From Microbispora triticiradicis (GTDB taxonomy: Bacteria; Actinomycetota; Actinomycetes; Streptosporangiales; Streptosporangiaceae): 64,000 bases of DNA. The DNA is taken from contig QFZU02000127.1 of NCBI GenBank assembly GCA_003260025.2, positions 1 through 64,000 of the forward strand. Direction: 5' to 3'. Shown piece after piece: positions 30,742 through 39,622 of this stretch. A program made the position numbers and the translations under genes. The first letter of the stretch is position 1; the number at the start of each line of letters is the position of its first letter. The notes under the pieces are model-generated. The model saw nothing but the letters and a program-made list of their open reading frames with translations, was not told the DNA's origin and did not search any database.

Positions 30742-32643
30742 TCAGGAGGCCCGGTACGCCTCGGCCTGGAGGTTGTAGAGCTCGGCGTAGAGCCCGTCGA
30801 GCGCGATCAGTTCGTCGTGCGTGCCGTGCTCGCGGACGAGGCCGTGGTCGAGCACGTAGATGCGGTCGGCGTAGCGGACGCTGGCGAGCCGGTGCGTGAT
30901 GAGCAGCACCGTCCGCCCGTCGGCGTGCCGCCTGATCCGGTCGAACAACGCGTGCTCGGCCCGGGCATCGAGGGCCGCCGTGGGCTCGTCGCAGATCAGC
31001 AGTGGCGCGTCGCGGTAGAAGCCGCGCGCCACCGCCACACGCTGCCACTGGCCGCCCGACAGTTCGTGGCCGTTCTTGAACCGGCGGTCCAGCAGCGTGC
31101 GGTAGCCGTGCGGCAGTTCGGCGATTACCTGGTCGGCGCCCGCCACCTCGGCGGCGCGGACCACCTCGTCCTCGCCCCTCTGCATGCCCATCGTGATGTT
31201 GTGGCGGGCGGTCAGCGGCCACCGGGTGTGGTCCTGCGCGATGACCGCGATCCTGCGGCGCAGGCTGTCGGGATCGACCCCGGTCACGTCGACGTCGTCC
31301 CACAGCACCCGGCCGCCGTCCGGCTCGTACAGCCCGGCGAGGATCTTGGCGAGGGTGGTCTTGCCCGAGCCGTTCTCCCCGACGAGGGCCACGACCTCCC
31401 CGCGCTCGACGCGGGCCGACACCCCGCGCAGGGCCGGGGCCGGCGTGGCGGGGTAGGTGAACGTGACGTCCTCGACCGTGATGCGCTCGAAGCGTTCCGG
31501 GGCCTGCCGCTCGCGGAGGGGCGGGACCCTGCCCTCGGCGTGCGCGGCGAAGTCCAGGAAGTCGGTGAAGTAGAGGCCCTCCTCGTAGAGCCGGTTCGTC
31601 GCGTACAGGAGGCTCGCCAGCGACCCCTGGCCGGTCCGGATGGCGAGCACCGCGGTGCCGGCCACCGCGAGCGGCACCGCGCCGATCACCAGCAGCACCC
31701 CGAGCGTGACGTAGACGACGCCCTGCCCGACGCCGCCGAGCGCCTCGCCCAGGATCCTCGCGAACGTCTGCCGCCGCGCGAGCGCGAGCATCACCCGCTG
31801 CTCGCCCATGGCGACCGTGTCGAACATGCGGAGCAGGAAACGGCGCATGGTGAACGTGCGCACCTCGGCCGCGGTGTCCTTGTCGGCGAGCAGTTCCTCG
31901 ATGATCCACTTGCGGCGGCGGGCCGAGATCAGCTGCAGGTTGGTCGTGTAGCGCATCCTGGCCGACCGGACCGTCGCCCAGGCGTCGGGCAGCACCGCCA
32001 GCAGGAGCAGCGGCAGCAGCACGGGGTGCAGCACGCCCAGCACGCCCGCCGCGGCCGCGAGCCCGACGAGGGCGGTCACGGTGTCGATGGCCGCGCTCAC
32101 GATCGAGTCGGCCACCATGCCGCGCATGCGGGCCCGCTGCAGCGCGTCGTGGAACTCCGGATCGTCGTAGCAGACGAGCTCGACCTGGCTCGTCAGCGTG
32201 TAGAGCCGTCGCTCGGTGATGCGGCTGACCTGGGGTGACAGCCGTGACTCGGCCCAGCCCGCAGCGGCCTGCACCGCCGTGCGCACGGTGGCGGCGAGAC
32301 CCACGAGCAGCAGGCTCGGCAGCGCGGCCCGGACCCGGTCGGGGGTCGGGCCGGCCTGGAGCAGCGCGGTCAGGACGCCGGTGGTGGCCAGCAGGCCGAA
32401 GGCGGTGAAGACGCCGCCGAGCACGCTCAGCGCGATGGTGGCCAGGGTGTCGCGGGGGCTCGCCTCCCACGCGATCCGGAGGGCCTGGCGGGTCAGGCCG
32501 GGCAGCCGCCGCGCCACGGTCAGGAAACTGATCCCCGCCATCGTGCCGTAGTGCCGGGCCCACTGAGGTGACTCGATCTCCTCCAGATCGGGTAGGTCGT
32601 CCTCGGACAGATGGTCGTGTCCCCCCTGCTGTGTGACCGTCAT
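30742..32643 (-). CDS. ABC transporter, fused permease and ATPase (exporter type)
   Basis: 633 aa half-transporter. An acidic N-terminal lead (LSEDDLPDLEEIESPQWARH) precedes about six membrane helices (to residue ~350). The ATPase has Walker A VGENGSGKTTL, signature HELSGGQWQRVAVARG, Walker B PLLICDEPTAALD and the H-loop LLITHRLASV. Exporters of this type pump lipids, peptides or drugs as dimers. The partner is probably itself, since no second half-transporter is adjacent. It is divergent from the sugar-binding protein gene across a 230-bp gap. Confidence 0.93.
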   Translation of the reverse strand: MTVTQQGGHDHLSEDDLPDLEEIESPQWARHYGTMAGISFLTVARRLPGLTRQALRIAWEASPRDTLATIALSVLGGVFTAFGLLATTGVLTALLQAGPTPDRVRAALPSLLLVGLAATVRTAVQAAAGWAESRLSPQVSRITERRLYTLTSQVELVCYDDPEFHDALQRARMRGMVADSIVSAAIDTVTALVGLAAAAGVLGVLHPVLLPLLLLAVLPDAWATVRSARMRYTTNLQLISARRRKWIIEELLADKDTAAEVRTFTMRRFLLRMFDTVAMGEQRVMLALARRQTFARILGEALGGVGQGVVYVTLGVLLVIGAVPLAVAGTAVLAIRTGQGSLASLLYATNRLYEEGLYFTDFLDFAAHAEGRVPPLRERQAPERFERITVEDVTFTYPATPAPALRGVSARVERGEVVALVGENGSGKTTLAKILAGLYEPDGGRVLWDDVDVTGVDPDSLRRRIAVIAQDHTRWPLTARHNITMGMQRGEDEVVRAAEVAGADQVIAELPHGYRTLLDRRFKNGHELSGGQWQRVAVARGFYRDAPLLICDEPTAALDARAEHALFDRIRRHADGRTVLLITHRLASVRYADRIYVLDHGLVREHGTHDELIALDGLYAELYNLQAEAYRAS

Positions 32644-32761
32644 GCCAGCAGTGTGTGCGCCCGTACCGACAATTTCGCGGGCTCCGGCCGCAGTGCTCCC
32701 TTTGACGCACGTCCCTAACAGTCCGCCAACCTCCGTATGCAGAGACGTTATCGGGACAAAC

Positions 32762-32816
32762 TTGACGGCGTGCCCGTGGAAGTGGGTGGATGGGCTCTGC
32801 TGACAACGTTGTCAGC
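32762..32816 (+). promoter_or_regulatory. Promoter and LacI-type operator of the sugar importer operon
   Basis: TTGACG at 32762-32767 is a candidate -35. The 18-bp perfect palindrome GCTGACAACGTTGTCAGC follows at 32799-32816, with core GACAACGTTGTC and the central CG typical of LacI/GalR sites. The same core lies at 39486-39497 in front of the LacI gene of this window, which makes that protein the likely repressor. Confidence 0.8.
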
Positions 32817-32873
32817 CATATGTGTCTTCGGGGAGCCCGAAATCCTCGCGAAAAGCCTGAAGGGAATGTTGCG

Positions 32874-34160
32874 ATGAGACGACGGTGGATGGCGGCCGTC
32901 GCGGTCTCGGTGGCAGGCCTGCTGACCCTTTCCGCGTGCGGCGGCGGTGACAAGCAGGACACCGCGGGCGGTCCGGCCGCGCACAAGAAGGTCGAGGTCT
33001 TCTCGTGGTGGACGGGCCCAGGTGAGGCCGACGGCCTGAAGGCGATGCGTGAGATCTTCGCCAAGGAGAACTCCAACTTCGAGTTCTTCGACGCGGCCGT
33101 GGCCGGCGGCTCGGGCGACCAGGCCAGGGCGCTGCTGTCGAGCAAGCTGCAGGCCAACCAGCCTCCGGACACCTTCCAGGGGCACGCCGGGGCCGAGCTC
33201 CAGGGCTACATCAAGAGCGGCAAGCTGGAGTCGCTGAACTTCCTGTACGACGAGCTGAAGCTCAAGGACGTGCTGCCGCAGCAGCTGATCGACCAGATCA
33301 CGGTGGAGGGCCAGGTCTACTCCGTGCCGGTGAACATCCACCGGTCGAACGTTCTGTGGTTCAACCCCTCGGTCCTCAAGGACGCCGGGATCTCCGGCGC
33401 GCCGAAGACGGTGGACGAGTTCATCGCCGACCTGGAGAAGGTCAAGAAGAGCGGCAAGATCCCGCTGTCGATCGGCTCGCAGTGGACGCTCGTCCACCTG
33501 CTGGAGTCCGTGCTGCTCGGCTCGCTCGGCACCGACGCCTACAACGCGCTGTGGACGGCCACCTCCGACTGGTCCAACGCGAACGTGACCAAGGCGCTGG
33601 AGAACTTCAAGACGATCCTGTCGTACGCCGGGACCCCGCAGGACGACTGGCAGCCGGCGGCCAAGCAGGTCGCCGACGGCGAGGCCGCCTTCAACATCAT
33701 GGGCGACTGGGCCTACGGCTACTTCCACAACCCGCCGGAGGGCGGTCTCGGCAAGGAGTCGAAGAAGGACTTCGACTGGGCCGCGTCCCCGGGCACGGAC
33801 GGCACGTTCATGTGGCTGTCGGACAGCTTCACCCTGCCGAAGGGCGCGCCCAACCGCGACGGCGCGATCGCGTGGCTGAAGGTGGCCGCCAGCAAGGAGG
33901 GCCAGGACGCGTTCAACCCGCTGAAGGGCTCGATCCCCGCCCGCAAGGACGCCGACCAGTCGCTCTACAAGGACTACCTGTCCTGGAGCCTGGAGCAGTG
34001 GTCCGCCGACAAGCTGGCCGGCTCCATCCAGCACGGCGTGGTCGCCAACGACACCTGGCGTACCGCGATCACCGACGCGGTCGGCCTGTTCCAGCAGGAC
34101 AAGAACGTCGCCAAGTTCCAGCAGGCGCTGGTCGCGGCGGCCAAGAACAGCGGCCAGTGA
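32874..34160 (+). CDS. Sugar ABC transporter substrate-binding lipoprotein, glucose/mannose type
   Basis: 428 aa. Signal with lipobox TLSAC. The mature N-terminus (VEVFSWWTGPGEADGLKAMR) and the block DTFQGHAGAELQGYI are characteristic of the glucose/mannose-binding group (Thermus GlcB/MngB-like) of the CUT1 family. The protein captures sugar outside the cell and delivers it to the two permeases downstream. The ATG at 32874 has an AAGGGAA site; the longer frame to 32790 would translate the operator and is rejected. Controlled by the palindrome at 32799-32816. Sugar identity is inferred, not shown. Confidence 0.9.
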   Translation: MRRRWMAAVAVSVAGLLTLSACGGGDKQDTAGGPAAHKKVEVFSWWTGPGEADGLKAMREIFAKENSNFEFFDAAVAGGSGDQARALLSSKLQANQPPDTFQGHAGAELQGYIKSGKLESLNFLYDELKLKDVLPQQLIDQITVEGQVYSVPVNIHRSNVLWFNPSVLKDAGISGAPKTVDEFIADLEKVKKSGKIPLSIGSQWTLVHLLESVLLGSLGTDAYNALWTATSDWSNANVTKALENFKTILSYAGTPQDDWQPAAKQVADGEAAFNIMGDWAYGYFHNPPEGGLGKESKKDFDWAASPGTDGTFMWLSDSFTLPKGAPNRDGAIAWLKVAASKEGQDAFNPLKGSIPARKDADQSLYKDYLSWSLEQWSADKLAGSIQHGVVANDTWRTAITDAVGLFQQDKNVAKFQQALVAAAKNSGQ

Positions 34161-34202
34161 ACAGTGGCCGGTGACCAACGGCCAGTGAGCTGATCTCCCC
34201 GT

Positions 34203-34254
34203 ACGGCCCACGCCGTGACCGCCGCCGGGCTCCGGCCGGCGCGGCGTGGGCCGT
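34203..34254 (+). terminator. Intercistronic hairpin between binding protein and permeases
   Basis: Perfect 13-bp stem ACGGCCCACGCCG / CGGCGTGGGCCGT with a 26-base loop containing a second small hairpin. Such elements between binding protein and permease commonly cause partial termination or stabilise the first message, giving an excess of binding protein. Confidence 0.65.
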
Positions 34255-34276
34255 GCTTGACTTCTGAGAGGCGCAA

Positions 34277-35170
34277 GTGACGCGGGTGCGCAGATGGCTG
34301 CCGGGGCTGCTCCTGGTCTCGCCGTCGATCATCCTCATCGCGGTCTTCGTGTACGGCCTGCTGGGCTGGAACTTCAAGCTCGCCATGACCGACAAGCACA
34401 ACGAGATCGCGGAGATCCCCGGCAGGTTCGTGGGGCTGGAGAACTTCACCGGCATCTGGGGCGAGGAGCGCTGGGGCCTGTCGGTCCGGCACTCGATCGT
34501 CTTCACGCTGGTCTTCGTCGCCGGCGCGCTCGTCCTCGGCTGGCTCCTCGCGTTCCTGATGGAGAAGGGCATCCGGGCGGAGGGCGGCTTCCGCACCGTC
34601 TACCTGTTCCCGATGGCCGTCTCCTTCATCGCCACCGGAGTGGTGTGGCGGTGGCTGATGAACAGCGCGACGGGCGAGCACGCGGTGGGCCTCAACCGGC
34701 TCTTCCACTACATCGGGCTCGACTTCCTGCAGTGGCAGTGGTTCCGCGATCCCGACTGGGGCATGGCGGCCATGGCGATCCCGGCCGTCTGGCAGATGTC
34801 CGGATACATCATGGCGCTGTTCCTCGCCGGGTTCCGCGGCGTTCCCGACGAGCTGCGGGAGGCCGCCCGGGTGGACGGCTGCGGCGAGTGGGGGGTCTAC
34901 CGGCACGTGGTGCTGCCGATGCTGCGCCCGGTGACGCTCTCCGCGCTGATCATCCTCGGCCACATCTCGCTGAAGGTCTTCGACCTCGTCGTCGCGGTGT
35001 CGGGCAAGCAGATCATCACCGACGTGCCCGCGACGTTCATGTGGACGGCGGTCTACGACTCGCACGACCCGGCCAAGGGCGCGACGATCGCGTCCTACAT
35101 CGTGCTGTCCGTCGTGATCTTCGTCGTGCCCTACCTGATCTGGAACGCCCGTAAGGGGAACCGTTCATGA
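34277..35170 (+). CDS. Sugar ABC transporter permease (MalF-like)
   Basis: 297 aa, six predicted membrane helices, binding-protein-dependent permease fold. The EAA motif that contacts the ATPase is REAARVDGCGEWGVYRHVVL. GTG start. First of two permeases of the glucose/mannose-type importer; its stop overlaps the next ATG (35167-35170), so the two are translationally coupled. Confidence 0.93.
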   Translation: MTRVRRWLPGLLLVSPSIILIAVFVYGLLGWNFKLAMTDKHNEIAEIPGRFVGLENFTGIWGEERWGLSVRHSIVFTLVFVAGALVLGWLLAFLMEKGIRAEGGFRTVYLFPMAVSFIATGVVWRWLMNSATGEHAVGLNRLFHYIGLDFLQWQWFRDPDWGMAAMAIPAVWQMSGYIMALFLAGFRGVPDELREAARVDGCGEWGVYRHVVLPMLRPVTLSALIILGHISLKVFDLVVAVSGKQIITDVPATFMWTAVYDSHDPAKGATIASYIVLSVVIFVVPYLIWNARKGNRS

Positions 35171-36060
35171 CCGCCCACGTCGCCGGGAAGGCCCCGCGTA
35201 CGGCGCCCGCCGCCCCGGCCCGCGAGAAGGGCAGGGCGGGCACGTGGGTGCGGCTCGTCCTGTTGCTGCTGTTCGTCCTGGTCTTCCTGATCCCGGTCTA
35301 CGTGCTGCTGGTCACGAGCTTCAAGCCGCTCAGCGAGGCCGACCCCGCCCAGGCGTGGAACCTCCCGAAGGTCTGGACGACCGAGGCGTGGAGCGTCGCC
35401 TGGGAGAAGCTCGAACCGGGCATCGTCAACAGCTTCCTGCTCGCGATCCCCGGGTCGCTGATCTCCGCCGCGCTCGGGTCGCTCAACGGGTACGTGCTGT
35501 CGAAGTGGCGCTTCCCCGGCGCCGACGTGCTGTTCACGCTGTTCCTCTTCGGGATGTTCATCCCGTACCAGGGCGTCATGATCCCGCTGGTGCAGCTGAT
35601 GGTGGACCTGGGCGACGCGCTCGGCGTGCAGCTCTACGGCGGCATCCCGGGCCTGGTCCTCGCCCACGTGGTGTACGGCATCCCGATCTGCACGCTGATC
35701 TTCCGGAACTACTACGTGACGATCCCCGACGAGCTGATCGAGGCCTCCCGCGTCGACGGCGCGGGCATGCTGCGCACGCTCTGGTCGATCGTGCTGCCGG
35801 TCTCCGGCCCGGCGTTCGCCGTGGTGATCATCTGGCAGTTCACCTCGATGTGGAACGACTTCCTCTTCGCCGTCTTCCTCACCGGGCCCACCTCGTGGCC
35901 GACCACGGTCATGCTCAACAACATCGCGGGCGCGGTGACGACGCCGTACAGCCAGCAGATGGCCGCGGCGATCCTGGCGTCCATCCCCACGATGGTCGTG
36001 TACGTCCTGCTCGGCCGGTTCTTCATGCGCGGCCTCATGGCCGGCGCGCTCAAGGGCTGA
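35167..36060 (+). CDS. Sugar ABC transporter permease (MalG-like)
   Basis: 297 aa, six membrane helices. The EAA motif is IEASRVDGAGMLRTLWSIVL and the C-terminus FFMRGLMAGALKG is typical of MalG-type subunits. It overlaps the first permease by 4 bp. No ATPase gene follows; actinomycete CUT1 importers often share one ATPase (MsiK) encoded elsewhere, and that is the likely arrangement here. Confidence 0.93.
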   Translation: MTAHVAGKAPRTAPAAPAREKGRAGTWVRLVLLLLFVLVFLIPVYVLLVTSFKPLSEADPAQAWNLPKVWTTEAWSVAWEKLEPGIVNSFLLAIPGSLISAALGSLNGYVLSKWRFPGADVLFTLFLFGMFIPYQGVMIPLVQLMVDLGDALGVQLYGGIPGLVLAHVVYGIPICTLIFRNYYVTIPDELIEASRVDGAGMLRTLWSIVLPVSGPAFAVVIIWQFTSMWNDFLFAVFLTGPTSWPTTVMLNNIAGAVTTPYSQQMAAAILASIPTMVVYVLLGRFFMRGLMAGALKG

Positions 36061-36077
36061 CGCTCGGCGGCCGGTCG

Positions 36078-37082
36078 TCACAGAGCGGGGGCACCGGCCA
36101 CCAGGGCGTCCCCGAGAGGGGTGCGCCGGTAGAGCACCTGCCGCCCGACGCGGGTGCCGGCCACCAGCCCGGCGGCGCGCAGCGCGCCCACGTGGCCGCC
36201 GGCCGTGCCGAGCGCCAGCCCGAGGCGGGCGGCGAGTTGCGTCGTGGTCGCCGGAGTCTCCAGCTCGGCCAGGATCCGGGCCCGGGACCGGCCGACCAGC
36301 CCGGCGAGCGCCGCATCGCCGCCCGCCCGCGGGCGCCCCGCCGCCACCCCGCGCGCCGGATACACCAGCGCGTATGGCCAGGCGTCGTCGAGATAGGCGA
36401 TCACGTTCCGTACGAAGACGCTGGGCAGGAACAGCAGGCCCCGGCCGTCCAGCCGGTGCCGCTCGTCCCCCTTGCCGGGGGCCCCGACCTCGATCCGGCC
36501 GGGTTCCGGCCGCCAGCGGACCCGCGGGCCGAGGTCGCCGAGCGCGGCCGCCCACCCGTACGTCGCCAGCCGCCCGGCCCGCTGGATCACGTCACGCTCC
36601 AGGACGGCGTGGAAACGCGGCCACTCCGGCGCCACCAGGTCGGTCCAGGTGCGCTCCAGCCCGTCGGCCAGCGACGCGACGACGTGCTCGTCGTCCAGCA
36701 CCGTCATGATCTCGTCAGGCGGGGGCGGCCGTCCGTCCAGCGACAGCGCGATCTCGGTGCGCGCCCGGTCCAATGGTGTGGCCCGCATCGCCGCGATCTC
36801 CTCGGCGAAGGAGACGTTCACGCCCGCCGGCGGCGGTGCGATGAAGTCGGCGTTGTAGGCCCCCTGCCGGAACAGCGCCACCAGCGCCCGCGCTCCCGCG
36901 CTCGCGGTGAGCAGCCGGGCGAACCGGGGACGCGCCACGGCGGCCCAGGCCGCGTGCGCGCCCGCCTGCTGCCGCCCGGACAGCATCCACATCGCGTGCA
37001 TGGTCTCGTTCAGCGGGGAGATGGCGAACCGGCTGGCGGCGACGTCCTGGGGACCGACCTCGATCAGGTACACGACGTCCAT
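36078..37082 (-). CDS. DUF5937 protein with ArsR-like winged helix (putative regulator)
   Basis: 334 aa from ATG 37082. The N-terminal ~240 residues (GPQDVAASRFAISPLNETMH) match the DUF5937 region that precedes ArsR-type domains in actinomycetes. The C-terminal ~80 residues form a winged helix (RILAELETPATTTQLAARLG, GGHVGALRAAGLVAGTRVGR, QVLYRRTPLGDALV). No metal-binding Cys pair is visible, so it is probably not metal-responsive. It sits back-to-back with an MFS exporter whose start is 71 bp away, and probably represses it. Confidence 0.85.
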   Translation of the reverse strand: MDVVYLIEVGPQDVAASRFAISPLNETMHAMWMLSGRQQAGAHAAWAAVARPRFARLLTASAGARALVALFRQGAYNADFIAPPPAGVNVSFAEEIAAMRATPLDRARTEIALSLDGRPPPPDEIMTVLDDEHVVASLADGLERTWTDLVAPEWPRFHAVLERDVIQRAGRLATYGWAAALGDLGPRVRWRPEPGRIEVGAPGKGDERHRLDGRGLLFLPSVFVRNVIAYLDDAWPYALVYPARGVAAGRPRAGGDAALAGLVGRSRARILAELETPATTTQLAARLGLALGTAGGHVGALRAAGLVAGTRVGRQVLYRRTPLGDALVAGAPAL

Positions 37083-37152
37083 TCTTCGGCCATTTCCGAA
37101 GGATTGGCGCGGCCGGAGGCCGGGTGCCGAGCATGGTCGCCGGGAGGTGGCC

Positions 37153-38430
37153 ATGACACCGGGCCAGGACAGATCCACATTCCGGGCGTGCTTCGCCGTC
37201 GCGGAGTTCCGGGTGCTGTTCGGGAGCCAGCTTCTGCTGGTCCTGGGCGACACCGTGAAGATGCTCGCGTTCTCCGTTCTGGTCTACGCGCGGACGGGGT
37301 CGCCCGGTCTGGCGGCGCTCGCGTACATGATCGGGTTTCTGCCGCAGGTCGCGGGTGGCGTTTTCCTGCTGTCGCTCGCCGACCGGTGGCGCCCGCGTGC
37401 GCTCATGGTCGCGGGCGATCTCCTGCGCGTGGCCACGTGCCTGGTCCTCGGCCTCGGCGACCTGCCGATCGGGGTCATGCTCGCGCTGGTGTTCGCGGCG
37501 GGCGTGCCCACGCCGCTGTTCTCGGCCGCCCGCGCCGCCGTGCTGCCCGACGTGCTGGACGGCGACGCGTACGTGCTCGGCCGGGCGGTGTTCGGCACCA
37601 CCGCGGCGGGCGCGCAGATCGCGGGCCTGGCGGCCGGCGGCGGCCTGCTCGCCGTGTCGGGTCCCGCCCGGGCCCTGCTGATCACCGCGGCGTTGTCACT
37701 GGTCAGCGCGGTGGTCGTACGGCTGGGGCTGCGCGACCGCCCGGCGCGGGCCACGAGGGGCGAGCGGGAGGCCGGGGCCGTACGGACGACGTTGCGGGTC
37801 AACCGGGCGCTGCTGACCGACCGGGCCGTCCGGGGGCTGCTGCTGGCCGGGTGGCTGCCGGCCATGCTGTCCGTCGGGGCGGAGGCCGTCTACCTGCCGT
37901 ACCTGACGGACGAGGGATCGGCGCCGGGCGTGGGGATCGTCCTCGCCGCCGCGGCGGCGGGGATGGGCGCGGGGGAGTTCGTGGTCGGCAGGTTCGCCGC
38001 GCCCGCCGTGCGGGAGCGGCTGGCCTTCCCGCTGGCGTTCGTGCTCGGCGTGCCGCTGCTCGGGTTCGCCGTCCGGCCGGGCGTCGCGGGAGCGGCGGCG
38101 CTGGCGGCGCTCTCGGGGGCCGGGCTGGCCTACAACCTGGGGTTGCAGCGGCGGTTCCTCGACGCGGTGCCGCCGCACGCCCGGGGCCAGGCGTTCGGCC
38201 TGCAGACCTCCGGCGTGATGACGGCCCAGGCGCTGGGCGCCGCGGCGGCCGGGGCGCTCGCCGAGGTGGTGCCCGCCCATCTCGCCATCGCGCTGACGGG
38301 CTGCGCTTCCGTCGCCGCCGTGGTCGTGCTGCGCCGGCACCTGCGTGGCGGCGCGCGTCCCGGTGTCAGCCGCGGTCCCGGCGGGGCGGGGGAGGGCGCT
38401 CGCCCGAGCCGCGCGGGATCAGCCGGGTAG
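37153..38430 (+). CDS. MFS transporter, exporter type
   Basis: 425 aa, twelve hydrophobic segments. GSQLLLVLGDTVKMLAFSVL opens helix 1, SLADRWRPRALMVAGDLLRV carries the loop 2-3 motif, and PPHARGQAFGLQTSGVMTAQ the later loop. The ATG at 37153 has a GGGAGGTGG ribosome site; the frame is open upstream but overlaps the divergent regulator. The pairing with a DUF5937/ArsR-like gene suggests ligand-inducible export. Its 3' end overlaps the LacI gene by 65 bp on the opposite strand. Substrate unknown. Confidence 0.87.
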   Translation: MTPGQDRSTFRACFAVAEFRVLFGSQLLLVLGDTVKMLAFSVLVYARTGSPGLAALAYMIGFLPQVAGGVFLLSLADRWRPRALMVAGDLLRVATCLVLGLGDLPIGVMLALVFAAGVPTPLFSAARAAVLPDVLDGDAYVLGRAVFGTTAAGAQIAGLAAGGGLLAVSGPARALLITAALSLVSAVVVRLGLRDRPARATRGEREAGAVRTTLRVNRALLTDRAVRGLLLAGWLPAMLSVGAEAVYLPYLTDEGSAPGVGIVLAAAAAGMGAGEFVVGRFAAPAVRERLAFPLAFVLGVPLLGFAVRPGVAGAAALAALSGAGLAYNLGLQRRFLDAVPPHARGQAFGLQTSGVMTAQALGAAAAGALAEVVPAHLAIALTGCASVAAVVVLRRHLRGGARPGVSRGPGGAGEGARPSRAGSAG

Positions 38431-39472
38431 GCAGTTCGAACCGGGTGACCGCGCCGCCGTCCCCGGCCAGGCGCAGGAACAGCAGGTCGGCCGCCGTACG
38501 GCCGAGCCGCGCGGGGTCCTGCGCCACCACGGTCACGCCCAGCAGGTCGGCCAGTTCGAAGTCGTCGAACCCGACCAGGGCGAGGCCGCCGAGGCCGGGT
38601 GGCGCGCGGTCCGGGAAGGCGCCGGTCGTCGCCGGGCCGGGCGCGGAGCCGGTGATCGAGGCCAGCGCCCGCAGCGTCTCGACGGTGGTCCGGCCGTTGC
38701 CGGTCAGCAACGCGGTCGGCGGGTCGGACGCCCCCAGCAGCCGGGTGAGGTCGGCCCGCAACCGCGCAGGTTCCGCCGGTCCCATGGCCACCAGGCCCTC
38801 GTCGTACGGCAGGCCCGCGGCGGCCAGCGCCTCCCGGTAGCCGCGCAGCCGCTCGGCGGCCGTGAAGATCCTGGGAAGGTCGCCGAGGAAGGCGACGCGG
38901 CGATGACCGTGCGCGATCAGATGCGCCGTGCCCGCCCGGGCCCCACCCACGTTGTCGGACAGGACGACGTCCGCCTCGCAGCCCGCGCCGGGCGGCCGGT
39001 CGGCGAACACCGCCCTGGTCCCCGCCTCGAACTCGGGCGCCAGATAGGTGTGGTCCGTCCCGGCGGGCACGATGATCAGCCCGTCCACCCGGCGGGCGCA
39101 GAAGGCGAGCACGAGGTCGCGCTCCCGGGCCGCGTCCTCCTGGGACGACCCGGTGAACAGCAGGCATCCGTGGTGCAGCGCGGTCTCCTCGACCGCCCGG
39201 CTGAGACTGGAGTAGAAGACGTCGGCGGCGTCCTCGATGACCAGGCCGATGCTCGCCGTACGGCCGCGGCGCAGCGTCCGCGCGCTGTCGTTGCGGCGGT
39301 AGCCGAGCCGGTCGATCGCGGCGTGCACCCGCAGCGCCGTCGCCGCGTTCACGCCGGGCTCGTTGTTGACGACGCGGGAGACGGTCTTCAACGCCACGCC
39401 GGCCGCGGCGGCCACGTCGTTCATGGTCGGACGGCCGCGTCTGGTCTCTCCCACGCAGGGATCATCTCCCAT
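38366..39472 (-). CDS. LacI-family repressor, probable regulator of the sugar importer
   Basis: 368 aa from ATG 39472; GTG 39454 is another option. The open frame reaches 39502 but would run through the operator. The LacI helix-turn-helix and hinge are TMNDVAAAAGVALKTVSRVV and NRLGYRRND-type sequence (DRLGYRRNDSARTLRRGRTA), followed by the periplasmic-binding-like effector domain (IGLVIEDAADVFYSSLSRAV, GLIIVPAGTD, ALVGFDDFELADLLGVTVV). A near-identical copy of the importer palindrome sits 14-25 bases upstream of its start. The importer and this gene therefore share an operator, which implies autoregulation. Confidence 0.9.
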   Translation of the reverse strand: MGDDPCVGETRRGRPTMNDVAAAAGVALKTVSRVVNNEPGVNAATALRVHAAIDRLGYRRNDSARTLRRGRTASIGLVIEDAADVFYSSLSRAVEETALHHGCLLFTGSSQEDAARERDLVLAFCARRVDGLIIVPAGTDHTYLAPEFEAGTRAVFADRPPGAGCEADVVLSDNVGGARAGTAHLIAHGHRRVAFLGDLPRIFTAAERLRGYREALAAAGLPYDEGLVAMGPAEPARLRADLTRLLGASDPPTALLTGNGRTTVETLRALASITGSAPGPATTGAFPDRAPPGLGGLALVGFDDFELADLLGVTVVAQDPARLGRTAADLLFLRLAGDGGAVTRFELPTRLIPRGSGERPPPPRRDRG

Positions 39473-39485
39473 TCCACGACGCCTG

Positions 39486-39497
39486 GACAACGTTGTC
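39486..39497. promoter_or_regulatory. LacI-type operator upstream of the lacI-like gene
   Basis: Core GACAACGTTGTC, identical over 12 bp to the core at 32802-32813. The flanks match on the right (AGC) but not fully on the left (CTG versus GCT). It lies between the LacI start and the divergent MFS gene, and could affect both. Confidence 0.8.
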
Positions 39498-39622
39498 AGC
39501 ACGCCGTCACGTCACGACTCCACCGGCGTGTCCGGTCGCCGCGCGATCGGGCGGGGCGCAGGTCCGGCGATCGGCGGTCGCCGAGGTCGGCTTTGAACAG
39601 CGGCGGTAGGGTTTCCCGGGTG

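Noticed and set aside
35244-38840. 1198-aa open frame on the + strand
   Set aside because: It runs across permease, regulator, MFS and LacI genes in a shifted frame and is Arg/Pro/Gly-rich without motifs.
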